Assembly: GCA_020832545.1 (NCBI GenBank)
Contig: JAFIEK010000006.1
Coordinates: 62,001 to 126,000 of the forward strand
Source: Pararhodobacter sp.
GTDB lineage: Bacteria; Pseudomonadota; Alphaproteobacteria; Rhodobacterales; Rhodobacteraceae
Length of the DNA: 64,000 bases
Reading direction: 5' to 3'
Below are positions 43,361 to 51,462 of the stretch, one piece after another (positions within the stretch are counted from its first letter, which is position 1; every line of letters starts with the position of its first letter). Position numbers and translations under genes: made by a program. The notes beneath the pieces are model-generated. The model was not told where the DNA came from. It saw only the letters and a list, made by a program, of their open reading frames with translations, and did not search any database.

Positions 43361-45187
43361 TCAGCTTTCTGTCGTCCCCTGAAACTGCAACCCGTGCAGA
43401 TGGGCATAGACCCCGCCGCGCGCGATCAGCGTGGCATGATCGCCCTCTTCGACCAGTTGCCCCTTGTCCATCACCACGATCTTGGCAGCCCGGCGCACCG
43501 TGGACAGCCGGTGCGCAATCACCAGCGTCGTGCGTCCGGTGCTCAGCCGGTCAAGTGCTGCCTGCACCAGCGCCTCTGAGCGGGCATCAAGCGCCGAAGT
43601 GGCCTCGTCCAGCAAAAGGATCGGCGCATCTCGCAACAGCGCGCGCGCGATCGCCACCCGCTGGCGCTGCCCGCCTGACAGCGCCGAGCCGCGCGGGCCG
43701 ACGCGGGTGTCCAGACCGTGCGGCAGAAGCGGCAAGAACTCATCAACATGCGCGGCATCGAGCGCTTCACGCAGCCGGGCGTCGCTGACCCCCTCGGCGC
43801 CCAGCAGGATATTGTCGCGCAGCGTTTCATCAAAAAGCGCGCTGTCCTGCGCCACAACGGAAAACAAGCCGCGCAGCCCGGCCAGATCCATCTGGCGTAT
43901 GTCATGCCCGCCGATGGTGATGCCGCCACTTTGCGGGTCAGCGAGCCGGGTGAGAAGGGTAAAGACAGTCGATTTGCCCGCGCCCGACGGCCCGACAAGC
44001 GCGGTGGTCTGCCCCTCGGGCGCAATGAAGGAAAAGTCGCGCAACACCGGGTCGCGTTCATAGGCGAAATTCACGGCGTCAAAGCGGATATCGCTGCGCC
44101 CCGGCTCTGGTAGTGGCGCATGAGGCGGCGCGGGCTGAAGAATGGCGACCGGCACCTGCAACAGCGCGTGCACCCGTTCCAGACTGGCCAGCACCGCCTG
44201 CCAGCTTCCGGTCAGCCCGCTGAGGCGGCGCAGCGGTTCAAACATCAGGGCGAAGGCGGTGAAAAAGCTCATGAACTCGCCCACCGAGCGGGAGCCGTCG
44301 ATGATCTGCCCGCCGCCATAGATCAGCACCAGCGAAAACCCCAGCGCGCCCACCAGATCGGCCAGCGCATTCATGCCCGATTGCCCCAGCTTGGTGCGCA
44401 CGCTGGCGGCAATGAACCGTGCGACCGAGGCATGAAAGCGCGTGCCCTCAAGCTGTTCCAGACCGTTGCGCTGGATCGTGTATACGCCGTGGAAAATCTC
44501 ATCCAGCCGGTTTGACGCCTCGGCCGAGGCTTCGCGCGCGCGGGTGCCGACGCGGCGCACCACCCGTTGCAGCGCCAGAATCGGCAGCACCAGAAGCGGT
44601 GTGCCGATCACCGCGATCAGCGTCCACACCCAGTCAATCCACAGCGCGACGCCCAGAAGGGCAATCACCGAGATCAGATCACGCGCCAGCGCAGGCAGAA
44701 TGCCGGTAAAGATCATCCCCAGCCCCTGCGTGTCGCCGCGCACCCGGTCGATCAATACGCCTGGCGCATGGCGGTGAAAGAACCCCTGATCCAGCCGCAT
44801 CAGATGGGCCAGCAGCCGTTCCTGCATCCGCCCGATCACGCTTTCCGACAAGTAGGTCATCAGCGGCTTGTGGGTCAGCGCCGTCAGCGCGCGCACCACG
44901 AAGACCCCGGCCACGGCCAGCGCCACCCAGACAAGGGCATCGGCATTACCCTGCACCAGCACATCGTCGAACATGGGCTGCACCAGCAGGCTGAACAGGC
45001 CCATCATCGCCCCGTCCACGGCCATCAGGATGATTGCCAGCACCAGAAGCGGCAGGTAGCGCCGGACATACCCGTGCCAGAGCCAGGCCGCCAGCATACG
45101 GTCGCGCGCGCGGCTGGGGGCCGGAGGCGCGCCGGGGGGGGCGTTCGTATCCTGCGCGGAGGTGCGGGGCGTCGGATCGGCCTGCAT
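43361..45187 (-). CDS. MsbA-like ABC exporter (fused membrane and ATPase domains)
   Basis: 608 residues. About six helices occupy residues 30-330; the ATPase has Walker A GPSGAGKST, the signature ALSGGQRQRVAIARAL and Walker B ILLLDEATSALD, then the H-loop IAHRLST. This is a homodimeric type IV exporter, similar to MsbA and multidrug exporters. An N-terminal Pro/Ala-rich segment precedes the first helix. The substrate could be lipid A or drugs. The stop is nine bases from the kinase stop (convergent). Confidence 0.87.
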   Translation of the reverse strand: MQADPTPRTSAQDTNAPPGAPPAPSRARDRMLAAWLWHGYVRRYLPLLVLAIILMAVDGAMMGLFSLLVQPMFDDVLVQGNADALVWVALAVAGVFVVRALTALTHKPLMTYLSESVIGRMQERLLAHLMRLDQGFFHRHAPGVLIDRVRGDTQGLGMIFTGILPALARDLISVIALLGVALWIDWVWTLIAVIGTPLLVLPILALQRVVRRVGTRAREASAEASNRLDEIFHGVYTIQRNGLEQLEGTRFHASVARFIAASVRTKLGQSGMNALADLVGALGFSLVLIYGGGQIIDGSRSVGEFMSFFTAFALMFEPLRRLSGLTGSWQAVLASLERVHALLQVPVAILQPAPPHAPLPEPGRSDIRFDAVNFAYERDPVLRDFSFIAPEGQTTALVGPSGAGKSTVFTLLTRLADPQSGGITIGGHDIRQMDLAGLRGLFSVVAQDSALFDETLRDNILLGAEGVSDARLREALDAAHVDEFLPLLPHGLDTRVGPRGSALSGGQRQRVAIARALLRDAPILLLDEATSALDARSEALVQAALDRLSTGRTTLVIAHRLSTVRRAAKIVVMDKGQLVEEGDHATLIARGGVYAHLHGLQFQGTTES

Positions 45188-45219
45188 GCGGCGTGCCTTG
45201 GTTCAGGACAGTCCAGGCG

Positions 45220-45248
45220 GCTATAGCGCGATTCGCAGGCAGTGAGAA
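45220..45248 (-). promoter_or_regulatory. Candidate promoter of the ABC exporter gene
   Basis: On the minus strand TTCTCA (45248-45243) and TATAGC (45225-45220) are 17 bases apart, about 35 bases before the exporter start. The match is moderate. Confidence 0.33.
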
Positions 45249-45381
45249 CAGTTCGGGCGCGTGCAGAGCGTGCCCGATGACAAGATCGTTGCGGAACCCG
45301 CTGCCGTTTTATGCGCTGTGTTGCATCGCCCATGCCCTCATGCCAGTTCTGGTGGCGCAATGATGAACCGAAGGTGCGCCG

Positions 45382-47238
45382 ATGTTTTTGCCTCAAACCC
45401 TGATCCTGGGCATTCTGGCGCTGACGATGGCGCTGTTCCTCTGGGGGCGGTTTCGCCATGACGTGGTGGCACTGGCGGCCCTTCTGGCCTGTGTTCTGGT
45501 TGGTCTGGTGCCCGCCGAGGCCGCGTTTGCCGGGTTCGGCCATCCGGCTGTGATCACGGTGGCCTGTGTGCTGGTGCTCAGCGCCGGGCTGCAAAGCTCG
45601 GGCGCGGTGGATGTGCTGGCGCGCACCGTGCTGCCGCGTGAGGCCGGGCGCGTGGGGTCGATGGCTGCTCTGATGGGGCTGGGGGCGCTGCTGTCGGGGT
45701 TCATGAACAATGTCGGCGCCATGGCGCTTCTGATGCCAATTGGGGTGCAGCTTTCAGGGCGACTGGGGTTGGCACCGGGGCAGGTACTGATGCCTCTGGC
45801 CTTCGGCACCATTCTGGGCGGGATGACCACGCTGGTGGGCACACCGCCGAACCTGATCGTCTCGGGCTTTCGCGCCGATGCCGGGCTGGGTGCGTTCGGT
45901 ATGTTCGATTTCGCACCGATCGGGGTTGCGGTGGCGGTGGTAGGGGTGGCCTTTGTGGTGCTGATCGGCTGGCTGCTGGTGCCGGTGCGCAAGGCCAGTT
46001 CGGGCGAGGGGTTTGAGACCGGTGCCTATCTGACCGAAGTGCGCGTGCCGGAAAAAAGCAAGGCCGTAGGCATGACGCTGCGCCAGTTCGAGAATGATAT
46101 CGAGGGGGCGGTGGCGCAGATTGTGGGGCTGGTGCGCAATGAAGTGCGCATGAATGCCCCGCATGGCGGGCGGCGGGTGCGCGCCGATGACATTCTGGTG
46201 CTGGAGGCCGATGTCGACAGTCTGGCCGAGGCACTGGCGGCCTTTGACATCAAACTTGAAGAACAGGTGAAACCCGAAAAGCCCGCCGAAAAGGACAAAG
46301 ACGAGGCCGATGATGCCGACACCCCGGACGAGAACGCGGCAGAGGATGAGGCGACGAAGGCCAAGGACAGCCTGCGTGATGACGATGTTGTGCTGCGCGA
46401 ACTGGCGGTGTTGCCCGGCTCGGCGATTGTCGGGCGCTCGGCCAGCGATCTGCTGCTGCGCACGCGCTACGGCCTGAACCTGCTGGCCGTCTCGCGCGGG
46501 GGGCAGCGACCGCGCGCAAGGCTGCGCATGCTTAGGCTGAATTCGGGCGATCTGCTCTTGATGCAGGGCCCGGCCGATGTGCTGAGCGATTTCGCCAATG
46601 AAACCGGCTGCGTGCCCCTGGGCGAGCGCGAGTTGCGGATACCTGACAAGCGCATGGCCATCCTTTCGGCGGCGATCATGGCGGTGGCGGTGCTGGTGGT
46701 CACGCTGGGGCTGTTGCCCGCAGCGGCGGCCTTTGCGCTGGGGGTTCTGGCCTCGATGTTGTTGCGCACCGTGCCGCCGCGCAAGGTCTATACGGTCATC
46801 GACTGGCCGGTGGTGGTGCTGCTGGGCGCGCTGATCCCGGTGGCGGGCGCGATGCAGGAGACCGGGACGGCGGCACTGCTTGCGGGTTTTCTGGTCGAAA
46901 CGGTGGCGCAGGGCCATGCGGTTGTGGCGCTTGCCGTGATCTTGATCACCACAATGTTTCTGTCTGATGTGATGAACAACGCAGCCACGGCGGCGGTGAT
47001 GTGCCCTATCGCGCTGGGAACGGCGGCGGCTCTGGGGGTCAGCCCCGACGGGTTTCTGATGGGCGTGGCGATCGGCGCGTCCTGTGCGTTCCTGACGCCG
47101 ATCGGGCATCAGAACAACACGCTCATTCTGGGCCCGGGCGGGTTTCGTTTTGGCGACTACTGGCGGCTGGGCCTGCCCTTGCAGGTGCTGATCATCGCGG
47201 TTTCGCTGCCGCTTCTTTTGGTGGTCTGGCCGCTCTGA
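45382..47238 (+). CDS. SLC13-family anion permease with two RCK-C domains
   Basis: 618 residues. N-terminal helices include SGFMNNVGAMALLMPIGVQ and the substrate-site hairpin GGMTTLVGTPPNLIVSGF; the C-terminal half repeats this as SDVMNNAATAAVMCPIALG and ASCAFLTPIGHQNNTLILGPGG, the DASS two-fold signature. The cytoplasmic centre carries two TrkA-C (RCK-C) domains at about 215-290 and 340-415, joined by a very acidic linker. Such proteins carry sulfate, dicarboxylates or citrate; sulfate is plausible but unproven. Confidence 0.88.
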   Translation: MFLPQTLILGILALTMALFLWGRFRHDVVALAALLACVLVGLVPAEAAFAGFGHPAVITVACVLVLSAGLQSSGAVDVLARTVLPREAGRVGSMAALMGLGALLSGFMNNVGAMALLMPIGVQLSGRLGLAPGQVLMPLAFGTILGGMTTLVGTPPNLIVSGFRADAGLGAFGMFDFAPIGVAVAVVGVAFVVLIGWLLVPVRKASSGEGFETGAYLTEVRVPEKSKAVGMTLRQFENDIEGAVAQIVGLVRNEVRMNAPHGGRRVRADDILVLEADVDSLAEALAAFDIKLEEQVKPEKPAEKDKDEADDADTPDENAAEDEATKAKDSLRDDDVVLRELAVLPGSAIVGRSASDLLLRTRYGLNLLAVSRGGQRPRARLRMLRLNSGDLLLMQGPADVLSDFANETGCVPLGERELRIPDKRMAILSAAIMAVAVLVVTLGLLPAAAAFALGVLASMLLRTVPPRKVYTVIDWPVVVLLGALIPVAGAMQETGTAALLAGFLVETVAQGHAVVALAVILITTMFLSDVMNNAATAAVMCPIALGTAAALGVSPDGFLMGVAIGASCAFLTPIGHQNNTLILGPGGFRFGDYWRLGLPLQVLIIAVSLPLLLVVWPL

Positions 47239-47261
47239 TGTGGCGATATCACGATGGCAGG

Positions 47262-47290
47262 TTGCAAGCGGGGCTGCGAAGACCTACATT
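47262..47290 (+). promoter_or_regulatory. Candidate promoter of the patatin-GntP pair
   Basis: TTGCAA (47262-47267) and TACATT (47285-47290) are 17 bases apart, 28 bases before the patatin start, with AAGGAATT as ribosome site. Each box matches the consensus at four of six positions. Confidence 0.33.
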
Positions 47291-47317
47291 TGCTGCAGCG
47301 CAGCATAAGGAATTCCC

Positions 47318-48370
47318 ATGACCGACTCACCCGCATCAAAGACCATCAACCTCGCTTTACAAGGCGGCGGATCGCATGGTGCACTGACCTGGGGTGTGCT
47401 GGACCGGTTGCTTGAGGATGAACGCCTGACCATCGCCGAGATCAGCGGCACCAGCGCAGGTGCGATGAATGCGGTGGTACTGGCCGACGGCTATGAACGC
47501 GGCGGCCGCGACGGCGCCCGCGCGGCGCTGGAGGCCTTCTGGCGCGCGGTCAGCGCCAAGGCCCTGTTTTCGCCGATGCAGCGCAGCCCGCTGGACCGGG
47601 CAATGGGCAACTTCAGCCTGGATCAGTCGCCCGCCTATCTGTTCGCCGAATCCCTCACCCGGGTATTCTCGCCCTATCAGCTGAATCCGCTGGGCCTGAA
47701 CCCGTTGCAGGACGTGCTGGAGGCGCAGGTGGATTTCGACAACGTGAACCGCTGCAAGGAGATCGCGGTGCATGTCACTGCCACGCATGTCGGTACCGGG
47801 CGCGCGCGGATATTCTCGCGCGGTGAAGTGACGCTGGATGCGGTCATGGCCTCGGCCTGCCTGCCGCAGATGTTTCCTGCCGTCGAGATTGACGGCGAGG
47901 CGTATTGGGACGGCGGCTTCAGCGCCAATCCCGCGCTCATGCCGCTGGTCGCCAGTACCGCCAGCCCCGATATCGTCATCGTTCAGATCAACCCGATTGT
48001 GCGCCATGAGACCCCCACCACCGCGCGCGACATCATCAACCGCGTGAACGAGATCAGCTTCAACACCGCGCTGATCAAGGAATTGCGCGCCATCGCCATG
48101 ATGCAGCGGTTTGTCACCGCCAAGGGGATCGACCTCGGCGCGGCGGGCCAGACCTATATCCACCTGATCCACACCGATACCGAGGTGCAGGATCTGGCGG
48201 CCTCCAGCAAGCTCAATGCCGAATGGGCCTATCTGCAACTGCTGTTCAAGCGCGGGCGCAACTGGGCCGAAGTCTGGCTGGATGCGCATTTTGAGGCGTT
48301 GGGGCAGAACTCGTCGTTCGATCTGGACGCCTTCTTCGACGACCCCGCCCTGCAAGCCGCGCGGAACTGA
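47318..48370 (+). CDS. Patatin-like phospholipase
   Basis: 350 residues. The oxyanion block LALQGGGSHGALTWGVLDRLL, nucleophile elbow ISGTSAGAMNAVVLADG and catalytic aspartate in YWDGGFSANPAL define a patatin-fold serine hydrolase. These proteins act on phospholipids or, in polyhydroxybutyrate producers, occur beside hydroxybutyrate genes. A GntP permease follows five bases later, consistent with such a link, but no PHB gene lies in the window. Confidence 0.88.
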   Translation: MTDSPASKTINLALQGGGSHGALTWGVLDRLLEDERLTIAEISGTSAGAMNAVVLADGYERGGRDGARAALEAFWRAVSAKALFSPMQRSPLDRAMGNFSLDQSPAYLFAESLTRVFSPYQLNPLGLNPLQDVLEAQVDFDNVNRCKEIAVHVTATHVGTGRARIFSRGEVTLDAVMASACLPQMFPAVEIDGEAYWDGGFSANPALMPLVASTASPDIVIVQINPIVRHETPTTARDIINRVNEISFNTALIKELRAIAMMQRFVTAKGIDLGAAGQTYIHLIHTDTEVQDLAASSKLNAEWAYLQLLFKRGRNWAEVWLDAHFEALGQNSSFDLDAFFDDPALQAARN

Positions 48371-48374
48371 GCGC

Positions 48375-49754
48375 GTGTCAGGTATCGTCGTCATCATCGC
48401 TGCGCTCGCGGCGCTGATGTTTCTGGCGTATCGCGGCCTCAGCCTGCTGCTCTTGACCCCTGCGCTGGCGCTCCTGGCGGTGCTGATCGCCGATGGCGGG
48501 CCGGTTCTGGCCAGCTATACGCAAGTGTTCATGCAGGCGATGGGCGGGTTTGTGATTCAGTATTTCCCGCTTTTTCTGCTGGGGGCGGTGTTCGGCAAGC
48601 TGATGGAGGTCTCGGGCGCGGCGCGGGTACTGGCTGATGCGATCATCCGCTGGCTTGGGCCTGCGCGCGCCATTCTGGCGGTGATCCTGTCGGGCGCAGT
48701 GATGACCTATGGCGGCGTATCGCTCTTTGTGGTGGCTTTTGCCATCTGGCCCATTGCCTCGGCCCTGTTTCAGGAAGCTGATCTGCCCAAGCGGCTGATC
48801 CCGGCCACCATCGCGTTGGGCGCGTTCACCTTCACCATGACCGCATTGCCCGGCACGCCCGCCATCCAGAACGCCATCCCCATGCCCTATTTCGGCACCA
48901 CGCCTTTTGCCGCGCCCGGTCTGGGGGTGATCACGGCACTGATCATGCTGGGGCTGGGCTGGGCCTGGCTGGAGCGGCGGGCACGCACGCTGGGGCCGGG
49001 CTATGGCGAGGCGGGTGAAGAGCGCGCTGCCCCCATCCCCGGCGAGGCCCCGTCAGTCCCGGTCGCCGGGGCACCGCTGGTGCTGGTTCTGGCGCTGAAC
49101 CTGCTGTTCACCTTTGTGCTGATCCCGCGCATGGACACCGGTTATCTGGCGCTGCCCGAGTTCGGTGCCACCGATGTCGGCGCGGTGCGCGGCGTCTGGT
49201 CGATCATTGCGGCTTTGACCGTGGCCTCGGTGGTGCTGGTGATAATCAATCGCGCGCGGCTGGCGGACACACTGGGCAAGACGCTGGATGCCGGGGCAAA
49301 GGATTCTCTGAAACCGATCTTCAACACCGCCAGTCTTGTGGGCTTCGGTGCAGTGATTGCCTCGCTCACCGCCTTCGGCACGATCCGCGACTGGGTGGTG
49401 ACGGTCGGCGGTGACAACCCGCTGATATCGCTCGCAATCGGCACCAGCTTGCTGGCGGGGATGACCGGCTCGGCATCCGGCGGGATGTCGATTGCGCTGT
49501 CGACCCTGGGCGAGACCTATCTGGCGATGGGACAGGCCGCGGGGATCGCACCCGATCTGCTGCACCGGGTGACGGCGGTGGCGACGGGCGGGCTTGATGC
49601 GCTGCCGCACAATGGCGCGGTGATCACGCTTCTGACCATCTGCGGGCTGACCCACAAAGAGGCCTATAAGGATATCGCCGTGGTCGCCGTGATCATCCCG
49701 ATCATCGCGCTGGTGGTGCTGGTGACGCTGGGCAGTCTGTTCGGCAGCTTCTGA
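48375..49754 (+). CDS. GntP-family permease
   Basis: 459 residues from the GTG four bases after the patatin stop. About 12 helices are visible, with YGGVSLFVVAFAIWPIASALF, FTMTALPGTPAIQNAIPMPYFGT and the C-terminal LLAGMTGSASGGMSIAL and GGLDALPHNGAVITLL. GntP carriers take up gluconate and other hydroxy acids; relatives next to patatin/hydroxybutyrate genes may carry 3-hydroxybutyrate. It ends six bases from the convergent molybdoenzyme anchor gene. Confidence 0.88.
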   Translation: MSGIVVIIAALAALMFLAYRGLSLLLLTPALALLAVLIADGGPVLASYTQVFMQAMGGFVIQYFPLFLLGAVFGKLMEVSGAARVLADAIIRWLGPARAILAVILSGAVMTYGGVSLFVVAFAIWPIASALFQEADLPKRLIPATIALGAFTFTMTALPGTPAIQNAIPMPYFGTTPFAAPGLGVITALIMLGLGWAWLERRARTLGPGYGEAGEERAAPIPGEAPSVPVAGAPLVLVLALNLLFTFVLIPRMDTGYLALPEFGATDVGAVRGVWSIIAALTVASVVLVIINRARLADTLGKTLDAGAKDSLKPIFNTASLVGFGAVIASLTAFGTIRDWVVTVGGDNPLISLAIGTSLLAGMTGSASGGMSIALSTLGETYLAMGQAAGIAPDLLHRVTAVATGGLDALPHNGAVITLLTICGLTHKEAYKDIAVVAVIIPIIALVVLVTLGSLFGSF

Positions 49755-49760
49755 ACCCGC

Positions 49761-50642
49761 TCAGACCGCGCGCTTGCCATAGTAAAGGCCCACTACATGC
49801 TCTGCCTCGGCAAAGAACAGCCAGCGGGCCGTCAGCATGCCCAGAAGATGCGCCAGCACCGCCAGCACCTTTGCCACCAGCGCATCGGGCGCGGCCCAGA
49901 GCGCAAGTGACGGCACGATAACCGCCAGCACCAGCGCGATGACCCGCAGCTTTAGCGCGTGTTTGCGCCCCACCACATAAACCATCTCACGCAGCAGGTA
50001 GTTGGGGCCGGTATGCGGCGGCTCCAACTGGCGCACTGTGCCGCGCGCACCAAGGCCCGTGGCGCTGCCGATCGTGCTGCCGGATGCCCGCAACCGCGTA
50101 TCGCCAACCAGCCAGTATGCCACCATCACCAGCGCCAGAACCGCCAGCAGCACCTGCGCCAGACGCGGAGCGCCGATCAAAAGCGCGCCCCCGGTCAGCG
50201 CGGCGGTCAGGAACAACAGCGGGGTCAGCCAGTGATCCCAGCGCGGCACAGTCTTCAGCTGCGCATAGATCATCGCCGTGGCCAGCACGGTTTGCAGACA
50301 CAAAAACGCCCCGACAATCCCGAATCCGGTGAGCGGCGTGGCAAAGAACACTAGCCCGGCGGCATGCGGGGCCATGAACAAAAGCGCCGCCACCGCCAGC
50401 ACCGCCTCGCGCGACAGCCAACTGGTGCGCCACTGGGTAAAGGCCTTGAGCGCGCGTTCCGGGCGGCCCAGATGCAGGGCCGACAGGCTGAGACCTGCGA
50501 CCGACAAGCCGTAGCCAAGGCCAAACCACCAGAAGGCCGCCCAGCCGGTGGCTTGCACCAGCCCCAGCCCCAGAAAGCTGAGCAGACCAAGGCCGAGGCC
50601 CGACAACACGGTAAAGGCGATGATCGAGGGGGCAGGGTGCAT
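49761..50642 (-). CDS. soeC: Molybdoenzyme membrane anchor, SoeC/DmsC-like
   Basis: 293 residues with about eight membrane helices, matching the DmsC family (start APSIIAFTVLSGLGLGLLSFLGLG, then LSLSALHLGRPERALKAFTQWRTSWLSREAV). It anchors the cytoplasmic catalytic and iron-sulfur subunits and passes electrons to quinone. Its start overlaps the iron-sulfur subunit stop by one base. The SoeC name rests on the operon's overall character. Confidence 0.75.
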   Translation of the reverse strand: MHPAPSIIAFTVLSGLGLGLLSFLGLGLVQATGWAAFWWFGLGYGLSVAGLSLSALHLGRPERALKAFTQWRTSWLSREAVLAVAALLFMAPHAAGLVFFATPLTGFGIVGAFLCLQTVLATAMIYAQLKTVPRWDHWLTPLLFLTAALTGGALLIGAPRLAQVLLAVLALVMVAYWLVGDTRLRASGSTIGSATGLGARGTVRQLEPPHTGPNYLLREMVYVVGRKHALKLRVIALVLAVIVPSLALWAAPDALVAKVLAVLAHLLGMLTARWLFFAEAEHVVGLYYGKRAV

Positions 50643-51391
50643 CAGATCTTTCCAAGTGTGCGGTCGATCCAGCCCAGAAAGCCGGGCAGGCCATCGGTTG
50701 CGGGTTCACAAAGCTCGGCCAGTTGCGCGGGCGGCTCCATCAACTGGTCGCGCGGGCGCGGTGGCAGGTATTTGTTGACCGGTTTTGTGCCCTGTTCCGG
50801 CATCAGGTCAAACCCGCCGCGCGTGGCCACCAGTTGGCTGACCGCACTTTGCGGGTCGCCCAGATCGCCGAAATGGCGTGCGCCTGCCGGGCAGGTGCGC
50901 ACGCAGGCGGGCTCGCGGTCAACCTCGGGCAGGTTCTCGTTATAGATGCGATCTACACACAGCGTGCATTTCTTCATCACACCCGCCTGCGCATCCATCT
51001 CGCGCGCGCCATACGGGCAGGCCCAGGCGCAGAGCCCGCAGCCGATGCAATCGCTCTCATTGACCAGCACGATCCCGTCTTCGGTGCGCTTGTAGCTGGC
51101 GCCGGTGGGGCAGACGGTGACGCAGGGCGCATCCTCGCAATGCAGGCAGGATTTTGGGAAATGCACCACCATCGGCGCGCCGGTTTCCGGCGTGACCTCA
51201 TAGCTGTGCACGCGGTTGAGGAAGCTGCCCTCGGGGGCGGCGCCATAGGCGTCATTGTCGGAAAGGGGCGCACCGTAGTTCTCGGTGTTCCACCCTTTGC
51301 AGGCGATGACGCAGGCATGACAGCCGACACAGGTGTCCAGGTCGATGACAAGGCCCAGCTTGCGCGCGGTGGTGGCGGGCAGGGCGGTCAT
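50642..51391 (-). CDS. soeB: Four-cluster iron-sulfur subunit, SoeB/DmsB-like
   Basis: 249 residues from the ATG at 51391, after which the ferredoxin domain begins at once (LGLVIDLDTCVGCHACVIAC). Four cysteine groups are visible: CVGCHACVIAC, CLHCEDAPCVTVC, CIGCGLCAWAC, and CTLC with later CVRTC, enough for four [4Fe-4S] clusters. It wires the molybdenum subunit to the membrane anchor. There is no signal peptide. A 71-base gap containing a REP-like element separates it from soeA. Confidence 0.8.
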   Translation of the reverse strand: MTALPATTARKLGLVIDLDTCVGCHACVIACKGWNTENYGAPLSDNDAYGAAPEGSFLNRVHSYEVTPETGAPMVVHFPKSCLHCEDAPCVTVCPTGASYKRTEDGIVLVNESDCIGCGLCAWACPYGAREMDAQAGVMKKCTLCVDRIYNENLPEVDREPACVRTCPAGARHFGDLGDPQSAVSQLVATRGGFDLMPEQGTKPVNKYLPPRPRDQLMEPPAQLAELCEPATDGLPGFLGWIDRTLGKI

Positions 51392-51399
51392 GGGTGCGC

Positions 51400-51455
51400 C
51401 TGCCCGGCGGGGGTGCCTGTGGCGGGCAGAAAGTGCGTATTTTTGGCAAGATGAA
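51400..51455 (+). repeat. REP-like element, copy 1
   Basis: A stem CTGCCCG (51400-51406) / CGGGCAG (51423-51429) is followed by GCGTATTTTTGGCAAGATGAA (51435-51455). The tail is shared, with two changes, with the copies at 56699 and 61783. This copy lies between soeA and soeB inside a probable transcript. Confidence 0.6.
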
Positions 51456-51462
51456 ACATGGC

